Assembly (NCBI GenBank): GCA_036380435.1
Contig: DASVES010000067.1
Location: forward strand, 1 to 9,561
Length of the DNA: 9,561 bases
DNA from: DASQDT01 sp036380435
GTDB taxonomy: Bacteria; Acidobacteriota; Blastocatellia; Pyrinomonadales; Pyrinomonadaceae
Reading direction: 5' to 3'
Position numbers and translations under genes: made by a program. Of this stretch, positions 5,901-9,561 are shown in pieces. A model generated the notes under the pieces. That model saw only the letters and a program-made list of their open reading frames with translations. It made no database searches and was not told the DNA's origin. The first letter of the stretch is position 1; each line of letters starts with the position of its first letter.

Positions 5901-6560
5901 TTGCTTGAGCGTCGGAAAGAGTTTAAGCCCACGCCCGCGCGTCGCGGCGAGCATATCGAGGAAGGTCTCGCGGGCCACCTCACGCGCGCCGAGTGCGCGC
6001 ATGTGCGGCGTCAACTGTTGCACGTCTACCCATTCAAGCCCGCGCCCCCTCAGGTGCTCGACGAGAAAGAGCAGCGCGAGCTTCGACGCATTCGCCCGCC
6101 GGTAGAACATGCTCTCGCCCGAGAAGGCGCCGTCGGCGTCCACGCCGTACAACCCGCCCACCAGCTCATCATCCTCCCACGCCTCGACGCTGTGCGCGTG
6201 CCCGCGCCGGTGCAGCTCGCAGTAGCCGCGAATCATCGCGCCCGTGATCCACGTCCCCGGCCCTTCAGGTCGCCGGGCGCGCGCGCATGCTTCGATTACG
6301 CCGCGAAAGTTTTGGTCGATGGTGAATCGCAGGCGCGTGCTCCGGCGCTCGCGCGCGAGGCGACGCGGGACGTGCAGCTCGTCGAACACAAGCACCGCGC
6401 GCTCCTGCGGCGAGAACCACGGCAGCGGCCACCCTTCAATCGGCCACGGGAAGATGCCGCTGCGATAGGCCGCGAGCAGAGTTTCGGGGCGCAGGTCTCC
6501 GCCGACGGCCAACAGCCCGTCGTCGCCCGCGTCTCTCGGGTCGGGGAATCGAATCACCAT
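5880..6560 (-). CDS. aat: Leucyl/phenylalanyl-tRNA--protein transferase
   Basis: A 226-aa cytoplasmic aminoacyl-transferase, close to the roughly 234 aa of the E. coli enzyme. It moves Leu or Phe from tRNA to proteins with an N-terminal Lys or Arg, creating a primary N-degron. Motifs: FPDPRDAGDDGLLAVGGDL (5-23), AYRSGIFPWP (31-40), WFSPQERAVL (48-57), TWITGAMIRGYCELHRRGHA (103-122), AFSGESMFYRRANASKLAL (145-163). The catalytic pair of E. coli (E156, Q188) corresponds to E149 in GESMF and Q181 in DVQQL. The final six residues GMRDEG and the TGA stop are encoded by the GGGATGA repeat array, so the native end has been overwritten by repeat DNA. Start: ATG 6560, with GTG 6563 adjacent; neither has a Shine-Dalgarno, and a promoter close upstream suggests a very short leader. 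It is divergent from clpS, its functional partner. Confidence 0.95.
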   Translation of the reverse strand: MVIRFPDPRDAGDDGLLAVGGDLRPETLLAAYRSGIFPWPIEGWPLPWFSPQERAVLVFDELHVPRRLARERRSTRLRFTIDQNFRGVIEACARARRPEGPGTWITGAMIRGYCELHRRGHAHSVEAWEDDELVGGLYGVDADGAFSGESMFYRRANASKLALLFLVEHLRGRGLEWVDVQQLTPHMRALGAREVARETFLDMLAATRGRGLKLFPTLKQGMRDEG

Positions 6561-6572
6561 CACGCCGACCAG

Positions 6573-6638
6573 CTTATGGGCGAGCGCAGTCGCCGGGCAA
6601 GCCCTCCCTTGCCCGCCCCGCGTCCCGGCCCTTACACT
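6573..6638. promoter_or_regulatory. Divergent aat/clpS promoters around an inverted repeat
   Basis: CGGGCAAG (6594-6601), loop CCCTCC, CTTGCCCG (6608-6615) form a perfect 8-bp inverted repeat midway between the two genes. Rightward, TTGCCC (6609-6614), 18 nt and TACACT (6633-6638) make a plausible sigma-70 promoter whose start would fall at about 6645, on or next to the clpS ATG (leaderless). Leftward, TTGCCC on the minus strand (6600-6595), 16 nt and CATAAG (6578-6573) make a weaker promoter, starting near the aat start codon. Each -35 lies in one arm of the repeat, so one factor bound there could control both genes. This is sequence inspection only. Confidence 0.4.
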
Positions 6639-6645
6639 TAGCGGG

Positions 6646-6960
6646 ATGGCGAACTACGACCCGGAGTTCGATGAGGCCGTCGAGGCCGAGAGCCGCGAGA
6701 AGCTGGAGAAGCCTCCGCTCTTCAAGGTGCTGCTGCACAACGACGACTTCACGACGATGGAGTTCGTCGTCCACGTCCTCCAGACCGTCTTCGGCCACGA
6801 CGAGGCGGCGGCCGTCCGTATCATGCTCAACGTCCACACGCAGCGTGTGGGCGTGGCCGGCGTCTACACCTACGAGGTGGCCGAGACGAAGGCCGACGCG
6901 GCGGCCCGCCTCGCGCGCGCCCACGAGTACCCGCTGCTGTGTACGGTGGAAGAGGAGTAG
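6646..6960 (+). CDS. clpS: ATP-dependent Clp protease adaptor ClpS
   Basis: A 104-aa adaptor, standard length, that binds N-terminal Leu/Phe/Tyr/Trp and hands the substrate to ClpA. An acidic flexible N-terminal arm (1-22) precedes the core. The pocket is intact by comparison with E. coli: N32, D33, D34, T36, M38 (HNDDFTTMEF), M60, V63 and H64 (IMLNVH), and L97 in the EYPLLCT end. EVAETKADAA (77-86) is the conserved helix start. The gatekeeper Met (M40 in E. coli) is present as M38, suggesting the usual restricted bacterial specificity. No Shine-Dalgarno is properly placed: GCGGG abuts the ATG and a -10-like TACACT lies 7 nt upstream, compatible with a leaderless mRNA. It diverges from aat, and clpA follows after one gene. 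Confidence 0.96.
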   Translation: MANYDPEFDEAVEAESREKLEKPPLFKVLLHNDDFTTMEFVVHVLQTVFGHDEAAAVRIMLNVHTQRVGVAGVYTYEVAETKADAAARLARAHEYPLLCTVEEE

Positions 6961-6971
6961 ACGCGCCCGAT

Positions 6972-7016
6972 AGGAGGCGGCCGGCTCGGTTTATTCCGCG
7001 CGGCCGGCGACGAAAG
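6972..7016 (+). promoter_or_regulatory. Shine-Dalgarno separated from its start codon by a GC hairpin
   Basis: A perfect AGGAGG (6972-6977) lies 39 nt before the ATG at 7017, too far for normal use. Between them GCCGGC (6980-6985) and GCCGGC (7003-7008) can pair, with CGG/CCG (6987-6989/6996-6998) closing a TTTATT loop. Folding this hairpin leaves about 10 nt of unpaired spacer, a normal distance. No ATG, GTG or TTG start lies at a suitable distance directly after AGGAGG. Confidence 0.35.
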
Positions 7017-7490
7017 ATGAGAGACGGCTTCTTCAAACACCCGCGGGTCACGCCGTTCGTCGAGTGCCCGAACTGCGCCCGGCTCGTCGAGTTCGGCGCG
7101 GAGCACTGCCCCGCCTGCCGCGAGGTGATCGAAAAGGGCTACGCGCTTTTGAGCGTCGGCGTGGTCGCCTTCAACACGCAGGCCGTGAGTCTCGCCAACA
7201 CCATCAAGACCGGCGACGCCTTCGCCGTCATCATCCTTCTGGCGTCCGCCTACGTCTTCTTCCTCGACGTGTCCGACGCCGAGTTGTCTTTTCAGTCGCT
7301 CTGGATGACGACGCTCGCCGCTTCGTTGCTGGCGCTCTCCGCCGTCGCGCTCTGGTTCTTCCGCTACGGCCGCTTCCGCATGGGCGACGCGGACTTCGAC
7401 CGCTCGAAGCTCGACATGCGCTGGTCGCTCATGCTGTGGCTCGCGCTGCTGTTCGCGCAGGCCGTCGCCTTCGCCACGCTGTATCTGTGA
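7017..7490 (+). CDS. Zinc-ribbon membrane protein of unknown function between clpS and clpA
   Basis: A 157-aa protein that I do not recognise as a named family. A short N-terminal zinc ribbon has two CxxC knuckles: CPNC (17-20) and CPAC (31-34). A helical linker (VIEKGYALL, 37-45) is followed by about three hydrophobic segments near 68-84, 98-115 and 136-156. The ribbon is thus probably cytoplasmic, tethered to the inner membrane. The start at ATG 7017 leaves the ribbon and all membrane segments intact; the open frame extends back to 6939 inside clpS, but those residues look non-coding. It begins 56 nt after clpS, and clpA follows 97 nt after its stop, with a heptad hairpin in that gap. Its position suggests co-transcription with the N-degron genes, but a link to proteolysis is unproven. 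Confidence 0.75.
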   Translation: MRDGFFKHPRVTPFVECPNCARLVEFGAEHCPACREVIEKGYALLSVGVVAFNTQAVSLANTIKTGDAFAVIILLASAYVFFLDVSDAELSFQSLWMTTLAASLLALSAVALWFFRYGRFRMGDADFDRSKLDMRWSLMLWLALLFAQAVAFATLYL

Positions 7491-7497
7491 ACAAGGA

Positions 7498-7578
7498 GTG
7501 AGCAGTGAGCAGTGAGCAGTAAGCAGTAAGAACGCGCAACTCGTCTTGACTGCTCACTGCTCACTGCTCACTGCTCAC
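7498..7578. repeat. Inverted GTGAGCA heptad arrays upstream of clpA
   Basis: Forward heptads GTGAGCA three times, GTAAGCA and a degenerate GTAAGAA (7498-7532), an 18-nt spacer, then four exact TGCTCAC heptads (7551-7578). The arms can form a hairpin of about 28 bp. It fills the gap between the zinc-ribbon gene stop (7490) and clpA, and ends only 9 nt before the clpA ATG. It could cut or weaken read-through into clpA, be an RNase III target, or shield the clpA leader. It has the same layout as the loci at 976-1052 and 5830-5900 but a different heptad. Confidence 0.85.
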
Positions 7579-7587
7579 TGAAAAGGG

Positions 7588-9561
<1,974 letters not shown>

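Overview
This is a high-GC bacterial window, most likely from an Acidobacteriota member (Blastocatellia/Pyrinomonadales-like). The best lineage clue is the large secreted protein at 3911-5824. It carries the VWFA-related domain typical of Acidobacteria fused to a TonB-type C-terminal domain. Dispersed palindromic and heptad repeats between genes fit such a genome. The assignment is inference, because no rRNA or other marker gene is present.

Left part, minus strand (1-3603): a PaaG-like enoyl-CoA hydratase/isomerase gene (83-898) is followed, across a large inverted repeat (946-1091), by a tight three-gene operon read right to left. The operon encodes a TIGR04222-type membrane protein with a Ser/Gly/Cys-rich C-terminal tail (2566-3603), a DUF692/MNIO-family enzyme (1722-2573) and a small partner protein (1117-1731). 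Adjacent genes overlap by 8 and 10 nt, so translational coupling is likely. MNIO enzymes are iron-dependent oxidases that remodel peptide cysteines (MbnB, TglH, ChrH, BufB). The operon therefore reads as a candidate post-translational modification system whose substrate may be the cysteine tail of its own membrane protein. This is the most interesting biology in the window.

Middle (3604-5824): a 307-bp divergent intergenic region precedes the plus-strand VWFA-TonB fusion gene.

Right part (5825-9561): this is an N-degron proteolysis locus. aat (leucyl/phenylalanyl-tRNA--protein transferase, minus) diverges from clpS (N-degron adaptor, plus). A zinc-ribbon membrane protein gene and clpA (AAA+ unfoldase, cut by the window end after 658 codons) follow clpS. 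Aat adds Leu/Phe to N-termini, ClpS recognises them and ClpA delivers the substrate to ClpP. The short aat-clpS spacer holds an inverted repeat whose arms could serve as the -35 elements of two divergent promoters.

Three intergenic loci (976-1052, 5830-5900, 7498-7578) share one architecture: about four 7-bp repeats, a 15-21-nt spacer, then four repeats in inverted orientation. Each locus uses a different heptad (GTGATGA, GGGATGA, GTGAGCA). At the second locus the repeat supplies the last codons and stop of aat.
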